Program-made: the position numbers and the translations under genes | In this document: positions 8,159 through 15,322 of the stretch, piece by piece | Numbering within the stretch: the stretch's first letter is position 1 | Layout: each line of letters starts with the position of its first letter | Assembly: GCA_946479475.1 (NCBI GenBank) | Contig: CAMLGG010000059.1 | Coordinates: forward strand, 1-22,897 | Direction of reading: 5' to 3' | From: an uncultured Ideonella sp. | Lineage (GTDB): Bacteria > Pseudomonadota > Gammaproteobacteria > Burkholderiales > Burkholderiaceae | Length of the DNA: 22,897 nucleotides | Notes under the pieces: generated by a model | Seen by the model: only the letters and a program-made list of their open reading frames with translations | What the model was told of the DNA's origin: nothing | Database searches by the model: none

Positions 8159-10212
8159 ATGCTCCCGCCACTCTGAACTCGGCCCAGATGGAGGCCGTGC
8201 AATACCTGCGCGGCCCGTGCCTGGTGCTGGCCGGCGCCGGCTCGGGCAAGACCCGGGTCATCACCCACAAGATCGCCCGCCTGCTGCAGACGGGCCTGCC
8301 GCCGAAGAAGATCGCGGCCATCACCTTCACCAACAAGGCGGCGCTGGAAATGCGCGAGCGCGCCAAGTCGCTCGTCGGCCCCAGGGCCGCGAAGGACCTG
8401 GCGATCAGCACCTTCCACTCGCTGGGCGTGCGCATGCTGCGCGAGGACGGCGAGCAGCTGGGCTTGAAGCAGAACTTCTCGATCCTCGACTCCGACGACG
8501 TGCTGGGCGTGATCCGCGACGCCGGCGCCTGCACCGACAACGCGCTCGCCCGCCGCTGGCAATGGACGATCAGCCTGTGGAAGAACCAGGGGCTGGACAG
8601 CGCGGGCGCGCTGGCCGCGGCGAAAGACGACGACGAACGCGTCGCCGCCCGCGTGATGGCGCTGTACGAGGAGCGCCTGGTCGCCTACCAGGCGGTCGAC
8701 TTCGACGACCTGATGAGCCTGCCGCTCAAGCTGGTCACCCAATGCCCCGAGGCGAAGCAGAAGTGGCGCAGCTTCTTCGCCCACGTGCTCGTCGACGAAT
8801 ACCAGGACACCAACGCCGTGCAGTACGAGCTGCTCAAGTCGCTGGTGGACCACCCGGACGAGCTGCAGCGCGGCATGTTCACCGCGGTGGGCGACGACGA
8901 CCAGAGCATCTACGGCTGGCGGGGCGCGACCATCGAGAACCTCAAGCGCCTGCCCGAGGAGTTCCCCCAGCTCAAGGTCATCCCCCTGGAGCAGAACTAC
9001 CGCTCGACCAGCGCCATCCTGCGCGCGGCCAACGAGGTGATCGCCGGCAACCCCAAGATTTTCCCGAAGAAGCTCTGGAGCGAGCACGGCGAAGGCGAGC
9101 CGGTGCGCGTGGCCGAGTGCGACGGCGAGGAGCACGAGGCCGAGCGGGCGGTGGCCCGCATCCAGGCCCTGCGCAGCAACGACGGTCGCGTCAAGTTCAG
9201 CGACATCGCCATCCTCTACCGCGCCAACCACCAGGCCCGCGCCTTCGAGCAGAAGCTGCGCGCGGCCCAGATCCCCTACAAGGTCTCGGGCGGCCAGAGC
9301 TTCTTCGACAAGGCCGAGATCAAGGACCTGTGTGCCTGGCTGCGCCTGCTGGTGAACCAGGACGACGACCCGGCCTTCCTGCGCGCCGTGACCACGCCCA
9401 AGCGCGGCATCGGCCACACCACCATCGGCAAGCTCGGCGAGTTCTCGGCCAAGTGGAAGACGAGCATGTTCGAGGCCCTGTTCGCCGAGAGCCTGCACGC
9501 CGCGCTGCCGGCCAAGGCGATCGGCTCGCTGCACGAGTTCGGCCGCTACGTGAACGACCTCGAGCACAAGGCGCGCACGACGGTCGGCGCCGAGGATGCG
9601 AAGGCGCTGCTGCTGGGCTGGCTGAAGGACATAGGCTACGAGCAGCACCTCTACGACGGCGAGGACAGCGAGAAGCTCGCCGCCTCGCGGTGGTCCAAAG
9701 TGATTGTCTTCGTCGACTGGGTGGCCAAGCGCTGCGGCGGCGAGATAACCCAGGAGGGCGGCACCTTCGAGACCGAGAAGAAGAGCGTGCTCGACGTGGC
9801 GCAGACCATCAGCGTGATCCTCTCGCTGGCCGAGCGCGGCGACGAGCAGGACCAGGTGGTGCTTTCTACCTTGCACGCCAGCAAGGGGCTGGAGTGGCCA
9901 CACGTCGTGCTGGTCGGCGTCAACGAAGGCCTGCTGCCCTTCAAGGCCGACGAGGAGGAGATGACGCCCGAGCGGCTGCAGGAGGAGCGCCGCCTGATGT
10001 ACGTGGGCATCACCCGGGCGCAGAAGACGCTCGTCGTCAGCACGCTGCGCCGGCGCAAGAAGGGGCGCGAGACCATCGCCGGCATCCCGAGCCGGTTCAT
10101 CGCGGAGATGAAGCTCGACCAGGCTCGCGGCAACGAGGATCCGAAGGAGCGGCTCAAGCGCCTGCGCGCCGAGCTGGCGGCCAAGGCGACGGCGCCCGCG
10201 GCGGGTGCCTGA
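8155..10212 (+). CDS. rep: ATP-dependent DNA helicase Rep (UvrD/Rep superfamily 1A)
   Basis: This 685-residue 3'-5' DNA helicase should help replication forks pass protein obstacles and restart. Superfamily 1A motifs are in order: the Q motif LNSAQMEAV (7-15), Walker A GAGSGKT (27-33), DEYQDTN with Asp214-Glu215, GDDDQSIYGWRG (246-257), NYRST (281-285), STLHASKGLEW (571-581) and YVGITRA with the arginine finger Arg621. Length and the lack of a UvrD-type extended C-terminal region favour Rep. The start is a GTG at 8155-8157 overlapping the Lrp stop (GTGA). No ATG lies near the Q motif in this frame, so translation is likely to depend on termination of the regulator gene. Only nine bases separate its stop from that of the convergent DUF190 gene. 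Confidence 0.93.
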   Translation: MNAPATLNSAQMEAVQYLRGPCLVLAGAGSGKTRVITHKIARLLQTGLPPKKIAAITFTNKAALEMRERAKSLVGPRAAKDLAISTFHSLGVRMLREDGEQLGLKQNFSILDSDDVLGVIRDAGACTDNALARRWQWTISLWKNQGLDSAGALAAAKDDDERVAARVMALYEERLVAYQAVDFDDLMSLPLKLVTQCPEAKQKWRSFFAHVLVDEYQDTNAVQYELLKSLVDHPDELQRGMFTAVGDDDQSIYGWRGATIENLKRLPEEFPQLKVIPLEQNYRSTSAILRAANEVIAGNPKIFPKKLWSEHGEGEPVRVAECDGEEHEAERAVARIQALRSNDGRVKFSDIAILYRANHQARAFEQKLRAAQIPYKVSGGQSFFDKAEIKDLCAWLRLLVNQDDDPAFLRAVTTPKRGIGHTTIGKLGEFSAKWKTSMFEALFAESLHAALPAKAIGSLHEFGRYVNDLEHKARTTVGAEDAKALLLGWLKDIGYEQHLYDGEDSEKLAASRWSKVIVFVDWVAKRCGGEITQEGGTFETEKKSVLDVAQTISVILSLAERGDEQDQVVLSTLHASKGLEWPHVVLVGVNEGLLPFKADEEEMTPERLQEERRLMYVGITRAQKTLVVSTLRRRKKGRETIAGIPSRFIAEMKLDQARGNEDPKERLKRLRAELAAKATAPAAGA

Positions 10213-10221
10213 ACCGGCCGC

Positions 10222-10551
10222 TCAGCCGGCGTCGGCCTGGCCGACGATGCCCATGTGCATCGGCAGCCTGATGTAGAGCAGCGGCAACTGCTCGGCGGCC
10301 AGGTGTGCCAGCAGGCGCTCGCCTTCCTCCGCCGTCAGCGCGAAGCCGACCTCGACGGGCAGGTCGCCCGCGAGCTCGAAGAAGTGCTCCTCGTGAAGCC
10401 GCCCGTGGCGGCCGTAGCCGGCGATCGCGCGGAAGGCCGAGCCGCCCGGGATGCCCAGCGCCTGGGCCTGCTCGAGCAGCCATTCGTAGACCAGCCGCCC
10501 ATGGTGGCGGCGGTTCTCCTGCACGTAGAACTTCAGGTAGACGCCTTCCAT
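10222..10551 (-). CDS. DUF190 domain protein
   Basis: This 109-residue protein matches the DUF190 family, small proteins with a PII-like ferredoxin fold. Visible features are an N-terminal strand MEGVYLKFYVQE, the helix LVYEWLLEQAQALGIPGGSAFRAIAGYG, a histidine-rich stretch GRHGRLHEEHFFELAGDLPVEV and a C-terminal helix-strand LLAHLAAEQLPLLYIRLPM. Proteins of this family are frequently encoded beside crcB, as here, suggesting a role in fluoride resistance, but no biochemical function is established to my knowledge. The ATG at 10549-10551 has a strong GGAGG five bases upstream and begins 14 bases after the crcB stop, so the two genes form one operon. Confidence 0.85.
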   Translation of the reverse strand: MEGVYLKFYVQENRRHHGRLVYEWLLEQAQALGIPGGSAFRAIAGYGRHGRLHEEHFFELAGDLPVEVGFALTAEEGERLLAHLAAEQLPLLYIRLPMHMGIVGQADAG

Positions 10552-10565
10552 GCGAGCCTCCCGCT

Positions 10566-10955
10566 TCAGACGCGGACGAAAAGGGCGTTGGCCGCCAGGA
10601 TGCCGATCGCGGTGAGCGCCAGCGAGCCCAGCAGATGCAGGCTCGCGGCGCCGAAGGCCCAGGCGTACTGCTGGCGGCCGATCAGCGTCACGACCTCTAC
10701 CGAGAAGGTGGAGAAGGTGGTCAGCCCGCCGAGGAAACCGGTGATGACCAGCAGCCGCCATTCGGGAGGCAGCCCGGCATGATGGTTGAAGTAGGCGCTG
10801 GACAGGCCCACCAGCAGGCCGCCCAGCAGGTTGGCCGCGACCGTGCCGAGGGGCACCGTCGGGAAGACCGGGTTCAGCCAGCTGCCGAGGGTCCAGCGCA
10901 GCAGCGCCCCCAGGCCCGCGCCGCCGAACACTGCCAACATCGCCACGCCGCCCAT
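10566..10955 (-). CDS. crcB: Fluoride ion channel CrcB/Fluc
   Basis: This 129-residue inner-membrane protein with four hydrophobic segments is expected to form a dual-topology dimer that lets fluoride leave the cytoplasm. Family motifs are present: [11 protein letters not shown] near the N-terminus, [14 protein letters not shown] (about 37-50) and [15 protein letters not shown] (about 73-87), which carries the Phe/Thr/Ser residues lining the fluoride path. The ATG at 10953-10955 has AAGGA about six bases upstream; an alternative ATG is five codons downstream. It is transcribed away from the KdpD-like kinase across an 84-base gap and leads the DUF190 gene. A fluoride riboswitch was looked for in the leader and not convincingly found. 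Confidence 0.93.
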   Translation of the reverse strand: MGGVAMLAVFGGAGLGALLRWTLGSWLNPVFPTVPLGTVAANLLGGLLVGLSSAYFNHHAGLPPEWRLLVITGFLGGLTTFSTFSVEVVTLIGRQQYAWAFGAASLHLLGSLALTAIGILAANALFVRV

Positions 10956-10998
10956 GCCCGTTCCTTTTCGCGCGGCATTATGTCTGCTGCTGCCAGGG

Positions 10999-11019
10999 TC
11001 CTGATGCCATCCTGACGCC
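10999..11019. promoter_or_regulatory. Direct repeat ahead of the KdpD-like kinase gene
   Basis: TCCTGATGCC at 10999-11008 is repeated as TCCTGACGCC at 11010-11019, with an 11-base period that fits binding of an OmpR-family dimer to one face of the DNA. The same TCCTGATG core occurs at 13360-13367 in the kup leader. It lies 20 bases before the kinase start, and in the same gap as the start of divergent crcB. Binding by the KdpE-like regulator is inferred only from the repeat and its recurrence. Confidence 0.35.
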
Positions 11020-11039
11020 GTCGGGGTTAGCCTCGCAGG

Positions 11040-12641
11040 ATGAACGCCGTCATGCCGGTCCTCCACCGAGCGCCCCCCACCGTGATCGCCGCGCCCCGCC
11101 GGGCCGACTGGCGGCTGCGCGTGGCCGGCTCGGCCGCCGCGCTCGTGCTGTGGGCGGCCGCCTGGGCGGGAGCCCGGGCGCTGGACCACCACGCCGACCT
11201 TTCCATCCAGGCGATGCTGTTCGTCGTCGCGGCGGTGGTCGCCAGCATCTGGCTTTCGGCGCCGGCGGCCTTCCTCTTCGCGGCGGCGTGCGTCCTGAGC
11301 TTCAGCTGGGGCTTCGTGCCGCCGCGCGGCAGCCTGGACGTGGAACTGGGCCGCCATGCCGTGCTGCTCACGGCCATGCTGGCGGTCAGCTGGCTCATCG
11401 CCGGCCTCATCTGGCGGTTGCGCGCCCAGGCCTCGGCGGCGCGGGATGCGGCCCGCTGGGCGGCCCGCCTGCAACTCCTGGGCGAGGCCTTGCGCGACAG
11501 CGCCGATCCCCGTGACCAGGCCAGGCCGGTGGCCGAGACCCTGGCCGAGCTCGGTGGCGCGCCGGCCGCGCTCATGCTCTTGCATGACGAGCTGCCGCCG
11601 GCGGACAGCGGCGAAGCGGTCTGGTTGCATGGCAGCGTGGATGCCGACGAGCGAGCCGGCCTGTGGCTGTGCCTGCGGCAGTCCCGGCCCTTCGGCCCGG
11701 GCACCGGGCGCCATTCGGAGCAGCCGGCGTGGTACCTGCCGCTGAGGTCGCGTGGACGCAGCTACGGCGCGGCACTCGTCCGCCTGGCCGAGCCCGGATC
11801 GGCCCCTGAATCGGCCCGCCTGCGCGCCCAGGCGCTGTGCGACCTGTTCGGGGTGGCGCTGCAGCGTGCGGTGCTGGCGCGCCAGAGCGAGGCGGCGCAC
11901 GAGATCGCCCAGCTGCAGGGCATGCGCAATGCCTTGCTCGCATCCATTTCGCACGACTACCGCACGCCGCTGGCGGTGATCCTGGGCGCCGCCTCCTCGC
12001 TGCACGAGCAGGGCGAGCGCCTGTCGCCCGGGCAGCGCGAGCACCTGGCCAGGCAGATCGTCGACGAGGTGCAGCAGCTGTCCCGCATGACGGACAACAC
12101 CCTGCAGCTGGCGCGCCTGGACTCGCCCGGCGTGAGCTTGCGCCTGGACTGGGAATCGGCTGAAGAGATCGTCGGCACGGCGCTGGCGCATGCGCGGCGG
12201 CACGACTCTGCGCACCGCGTGCGGGCACGGCTCGACCCGAAGCTGCCGCTCCTTCGCTGCGATGCGATGCTGCTGTCGCAACTGCTGGACAACCTCGTCG
12301 ACAACGCCCTGAAGTACAGCGAGGGTCCGATCGAGCTGGTCGTGCGGCAGCAGTCGCCGCTGCCGGGAGAGACCGGCCAGGCCCAGGTCGTCATCGCCGT
12401 GCGGGATCGCGGGGCCGGCGTCGCGCCGGCCGACCGACGACGGGTGTTCGAGGTCTTCCAGCGCGGCGATGCCGCCGGTGCGCCGGGCGCCGCACGGGGA
12501 GTGGGTGTGGGCCTGGCGGTGTGCCGGGCCATCGCGCGCGCCCACGGGGGCGAGCTGCGCCTGCGGCCGCGTGCGCACGGCGGCTCCAGCTTCGAACTGT
12601 GGTTGCCGGTGGTGCCGGGGCCGGAGGAGACGCGCGAATGA
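11040..12641 (+). CDS. KdpD-like sensor histidine kinase lacking the N-terminal KdpD and Usp domains
   Basis: This 533-residue membrane histidine kinase corresponds to the C-terminal half of KdpD. Four hydrophobic segments (about 28-47, 56-73, 74-90, 107-125) form a DUF4118-type membrane domain, including the [11 protein letters not shown] segment equivalent to KdpD's FIAPRGTLAV. A GAF-like region follows (about 150-285). The dimerisation/phosphoacceptor helix has His305 in [13 protein letters not shown], and the ATPase domain has the N box [12 protein letters not shown] with Asn418 and Asn422, then DRGAGV and [12 protein letters not shown]. Full KdpD has about 895 residues; the cytoplasmic N-terminal KdpD and universal-stress-like domains are missing here, and nothing upstream encodes them. 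It is coupled to the response regulator by ATGA and precedes kup, suggesting control of potassium uptake. Confidence 0.87.
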   Translation: MNAVMPVLHRAPPTVIAAPRRADWRLRVAGSAAALVLWAAAWAGARALDHHADLSIQAMLFVVAAVVASIWLSAPAAFLFAAACVLSFSWGFVPPRGSLDVELGRHAVLLTAMLAVSWLIAGLIWRLRAQASAARDAARWAARLQLLGEALRDSADPRDQARPVAETLAELGGAPAALMLLHDELPPADSGEAVWLHGSVDADERAGLWLCLRQSRPFGPGTGRHSEQPAWYLPLRSRGRSYGAALVRLAEPGSAPESARLRAQALCDLFGVALQRAVLARQSEAAHEIAQLQGMRNALLASISHDYRTPLAVILGAASSLHEQGERLSPGQREHLARQIVDEVQQLSRMTDNTLQLARLDSPGVSLRLDWESAEEIVGTALAHARRHDSAHRVRARLDPKLPLLRCDAMLLSQLLDNLVDNALKYSEGPIELVVRQQSPLPGETGQAQVVIAVRDRGAGVAPADRRRVFEVFQRGDAAGAPGAARGVGVGLAVCRAIARAHGGELRLRPRAHGGSSFELWLPVVPGPEETRE

Positions 12642-13330
12642 TCAGGGTGCTGCTGGTCGAGGACGACCGCGAGCTGCGCACGACGCTGCGCGATGCGCTG
12701 GCGCTCGAGGGCTACGACGTTTCCACCGCGGCCAGCCTGAGCGAGGGCATGGCGCTGTGGACCCATGCCCGCAGCGGCCCGGACCTGGTCGTGCTCGACC
12801 TCGGCCTGCCGGACGGCGACGGCGAGGCGCTGCTGGCCGCGCTGCGTCGACGCGAGGCGACGCCGGTGCTCGTCATTTCCGCCCGGCAGGCCGACGGGCA
12901 GAAGATCCGCCTGCTCGACGCCGGCGCCGACGACTACCTGGTCAAGCCGTTCAGCGTCGGCGAACTGCTGGCGCGGATGCGCGTCGCCCTGCGCCACCGC
13001 GGCACTGCGCTGAAGCCGGCGTTGACGCGCTACGAGGCCGACGGTGTCACCGTCGACCTGGCCGCCCACCGCGTCGACCTGCGCGGCGAGGCCGTCCACC
13101 TGACCCCCACCGAGTTCAAGCTGCTGGCCCGGCTGGTGCGCAGTGCCGGGCAGGTGGTGACGCACCGCCAGTTGCTGGCCGACGTCTGGGGCGAGGAGTT
13201 CACCGAGCACACCCACTACCTGCGCCTGTACATGGGCCAGCTGCGCGCCAAGCTCGAGCTGGATCCGGCCGATCCCCGCCTGCTGCTGACGGAGCCCGGG
13301 GTGGGCTACCGGCTGGCCGAAAGCGCCTGA
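12638..13330 (+). CDS. KdpE-like response regulator, OmpR family
   Basis: This 230-residue two-component regulator has a receiver domain (about 1-120) with the acidic pair Glu8/Asp9-Asp10, phosphoacceptor Asp54 in [10 protein letters not shown], the switch Ser81 and the invariant Lys103 in DDYLVKPF. An OmpR-type winged helix domain follows (about 130-228), with [14 protein letters not shown], and [33 protein letters not shown]. The last segment, including the HTHYLR stretch, is typical of the KdpE subgroup. The ATG at 12638 overlaps the kinase stop and has GGAGGAG upstream. Phosphorylation by the neighbouring kinase is expected. kup follows after 81 bases containing a 10-base-spaced direct repeat, the most likely target. 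Confidence 0.92.
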   Translation: MIRVLLVEDDRELRTTLRDALALEGYDVSTAASLSEGMALWTHARSGPDLVVLDLGLPDGDGEALLAALRRREATPVLVISARQADGQKIRLLDAGADDYLVKPFSVGELLARMRVALRHRGTALKPALTRYEADGVTVDLAAHRVDLRGEAVHLTPTEFKLLARLVRSAGQVVTHRQLLADVWGEEFTEHTHYLRLYMGQLRAKLELDPADPRLLLTEPGVGYRLAESA

Positions 13331-13338
13331 GCCGAACA

Positions 13339-13354
13339 TCTTTACAAGTCTTTA
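13339..13354 (+). promoter_or_regulatory. TCTTTA direct repeat, candidate KdpE-like binding site
   Basis: TCTTTA occurs at 13339-13344 and again at 13349-13354, exactly one helical turn apart, in a short AT-rich patch between the response regulator stop and kup. OmpR-family regulators bind such tandem half-sites, and the E. coli KdpE target is also T-rich with TTTA elements. The second copy reads on as TTTATG and might instead serve as part of a -10 box, which would put the transcript start near 13363. Confidence 0.45.
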
Positions 13355-13363
13355 TGCGTTCCT

Positions 13364-13408
13364 GATGGAAGGCTGAAGACCATGCGGACCTTCCATCGAA
13401 GAAGGTCC
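13364..13408 (+). promoter_or_regulatory. kup leader with two mutually exclusive hairpins
   Basis: Three elements lie just before and around the kup start. Element A is GATGGAAGG (13364-13372), element B is GGACCTTCCATC (13386-13397) and element C is GAAGGTCC (13401-13408). A pairs perfectly with the last nine bases of B, leaving a 16-base loop. B's first eight bases pair perfectly with C, leaving a 7-base loop. The two helices share 13389-13393, so only one can form. C contains the Shine-Dalgarno for the ATG at 13412. A contains GGAAGG, a possible Shine-Dalgarno for an in-frame ATG at 13382. Which start is used decides whether the second hairpin is leader or coding sequence. The switch is inferred from sequence alone. 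Confidence 0.5.
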
Positions 13409-13411
13409 CAC

Positions 13412-15322
13412 ATGAGTTCAGTCGCCGCCACGCCGGACACGCCGGCCACGCTCCTGCAGCGCTCCTCGCTGGGGGCGCTCACGCTGGGGGCGATCGGCGT
13501 CGTCTACGGCGACATCGGCACCAGTCCGCTCTACACCGTCAAGGAGATCTTCTCGCCCTCGACCGGGGTGGCGCTCACGCCGGACAACCTCATCGGCGCG
13601 GTGTCGGTGATCTTCTGGGCGCTGACGTTCGTGGTGACGCTGAAGTACGTCGTCCTGATCCTGCGCGCCGACAACCGCGGCGAGGGCGGCGCGCTGGCGC
13701 TGACGGCGCTGGCGGCCCACGCCGTCGCCCGCAAGCCGCGGCTTCGCAACCTGCTGCTGTCGCTCGGGGTGTTCGGCGCCACGCTGTTCTATGGCGACAG
13801 CGTGATCACGCCGGCCATCTCGGTGCTGGGCGCGATGGAGGGGCTGGAGATCGTCTCCGACGACCTGAAGAGCTGGGTCCTGCCGCTGTCGATCGTCGTG
13901 CTGATCGGGCTGTTCGTGGTGCAGCGTTTCGGCACTGCGGCGGTGGGGCGGCTCTTCGGGCCGGTGATCGTGCTGTGGTTCGTCGTGCTGGCCGTGATCG
14001 GCGTCTTCCACATCGCGCAGCAGCCGCAGATCCTGCACGCGCTCAACCCGCTGCGGGCATGGCAGTTCCTGCGCGACGCCGGCTGGCACGTCTTCGCCCT
14101 GGTCGGCGCGGTCGTGCTGGCGCTGACCGGAGCGGAGGCGCTGTACGCGGACATGGGCCACTTCGGCCGCCTGCCCATCCAGCTGGCCTGGGGCGCGCTG
14201 GTGATGCCCTCGCTGGCGCTGAACTACCTCGGCCAGGGCGCGCTCCTGATGAGCGACCCTTCCGCCCTCGAGAATCCCTTCTTCCGCCTGTTTCCTTCGG
14301 CCGCCGTGCTGCCGATGATCGGGCTGGCGACCCTCGCGGCGATCATCGCCTCGCAGGCCGTCATCTCCGGCGCCTACTCGATGACGCGGCAGGCGATCCA
14401 GCTGGGCTACCTGCCGCGCATGACGATCCGCTTCACCTCGGCGCGCGAGATGGGGCAGATCTACATGCCGGCGGTCAACTGGGTGCTCCTGGCCGGCGTG
14501 CTGGGCGCTGTCGTGGGCTTCGGCAGCTCCTCGGCGCTGGGCGGCGCCTACGGCATCGCGGTGACGATGACCATGCTGATCACGACGGTGCTGACCTTCT
14601 TCGTCGTGCGCGAGGGCTGGCGCCTGCCCGCTGCGCTGGCCTGGGGCGCGACCGCCCTGTTCCTCACCGTGGACGGCCTGCTGGTGGCCAGCTGCGTCGT
14701 CAAGCTGATCGACGGCGGCTGGTTCCCGCTCGCGCTCGGCCTGCTGATCTTCGCCACCATGAGCACCTGGGCGCGAGGCCGCAAGCTGGTGATGGAGAGC
14801 ATCGAAAGCGACGGCCTGGCGCTCAAGCCCTTCATCGCGAGCCTGGACCCGTCCGACCTCCAGCGCAGCACCCGGACCGCGGTCTATCCGGTGGCCAATG
14901 CCGAGATGGTGCCGCAGGCCCTGCTGCACAACCTCAAGCACTACCAGGTGCTGCACGAGCGCAACCTGATCGTCACCGTCCATTACGAGGAGGTGCCGTG
15001 GGTCGCGCCGGAAGAGCGGCTGACGGTGCAGGAGCTCGGCAACGCCTTCTGGCGCGTGACGCTGCACTTCGGCTTCATGGAGACGCCCGACGTGCCGCAA
15101 GCTCTCGCCCAGGTCGACAAGCTGGGCCTGCTGCGCGTGCCCGCCTTCGAGACCAGCTACTTCCTCAGCCGCGAGACGGTGGTGCCGACGCCCGGCTCCG
15201 GCATGATGACCTGGCGCGAAGGGCTCTTCGCCGCCATGTCGCGCAACGCCAAGAGCGCGGCCGAGTACTTCCGCCTGCCCGACAACACCGTCGTCGAGCT
15301 CGGGACCCGGATCCAGATCTAG
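13412..15322 (+). CDS. kup: Low-affinity potassium transporter Kup (KUP/HAK/KT family)
   Basis: This 636-residue inner-membrane potassium-proton symporter has the family N-terminal signature [14 protein letters not shown] (about 29-42), with Asp34 in the conserved position. About twelve hydrophobic segments run to residue 455, including [33 protein letters not shown] and [20 protein letters not shown] hydrophilic C-terminal domain of about 180 residues follows. E. coli Kup has 622 residues. I chose the ATG at 13412 because MSSVAATP resembles Burkholderiales homologues and has GAAGG six bases upstream. An in-frame ATG at 13382, with GGAAGG nine bases upstream, would add ten basic residues. It lies downstream of a KdpDE-like pair, and its TAG stop overlaps that of the convergent antiporter. 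Confidence 0.93.
   Translation: MSSVAATPDTPATLLQRSSLGALTLGAIGVVYGDIGTSPLYTVKEIFSPSTGVALTPDNLIGAVSVIFWALTFVVTLKYVVLILRADNRGEGGALALTALAAHAVARKPRLRNLLLSLGVFGATLFYGDSVITPAISVLGAMEGLEIVSDDLKSWVLPLSIVVLIGLFVVQRFGTAAVGRLFGPVIVLWFVVLAVIGVFHIAQQPQILHALNPLRAWQFLRDAGWHVFALVGAVVLALTGAEALYADMGHFGRLPIQLAWGALVMPSLALNYLGQGALLMSDPSALENPFFRLFPSAAVLPMIGLATLAAIIASQAVISGAYSMTRQAIQLGYLPRMTIRFTSAREMGQIYMPAVNWVLLAGVLGAVVGFGSSSALGGAYGIAVTMTMLITTVLTFFVVREGWRLPAALAWGATALFLTVDGLLVASCVVKLIDGGWFPLALGLLIFATMSTWARGRKLVMESIESDGLALKPFIASLDPSDLQRSTRTAVYPVANAEMVPQALLHNLKHYQVLHERNLIVTVHYEEVPWVAPEERLTVQELGNAFWRVTLHFGFMETPDVPQALAQVDKLGLLRVPAFETSYFLSRETVVPTPGSGMMTWREGLFAAMSRNAKSAAEYFRLPDNTVVELGTRIQI

Noticed and set aside
10973..11020. 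Possible fluoride (crcB) riboswitch in the crcB leader: GATGGCAT followed by ATGCC on the minus strand
   Set aside because: The GATGGCAT core and a complementary ATGCC are present at plausible spacing. However, the first stem that should flank the core is nearly absent, the conserved AAC/CCGC joining segment is missing, and the CTGATG before the final CC is not matched. An Rfam covariance search for the fluoride riboswitch would settle it.
10566..12578. Very long open frame (670 codons) on the minus strand across the kinase gene
   Set aside because: Only its last 129 codons are real (crcB). The rest is antisense to the histidine kinase, Gln/Arg/Gly-rich and without recognisable domains, as expected of shadow frames in GC-rich DNA.
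13382..13411. Upstream in-frame ATG as the kup start, adding ten residues
   Set aside because: It has a fair GGAAGG nine bases upstream, so it is kept as an alternative. The extension is strongly basic and unlike the usual short N-terminus of Kup, whereas the ATG at 13412 gives a family-like start.
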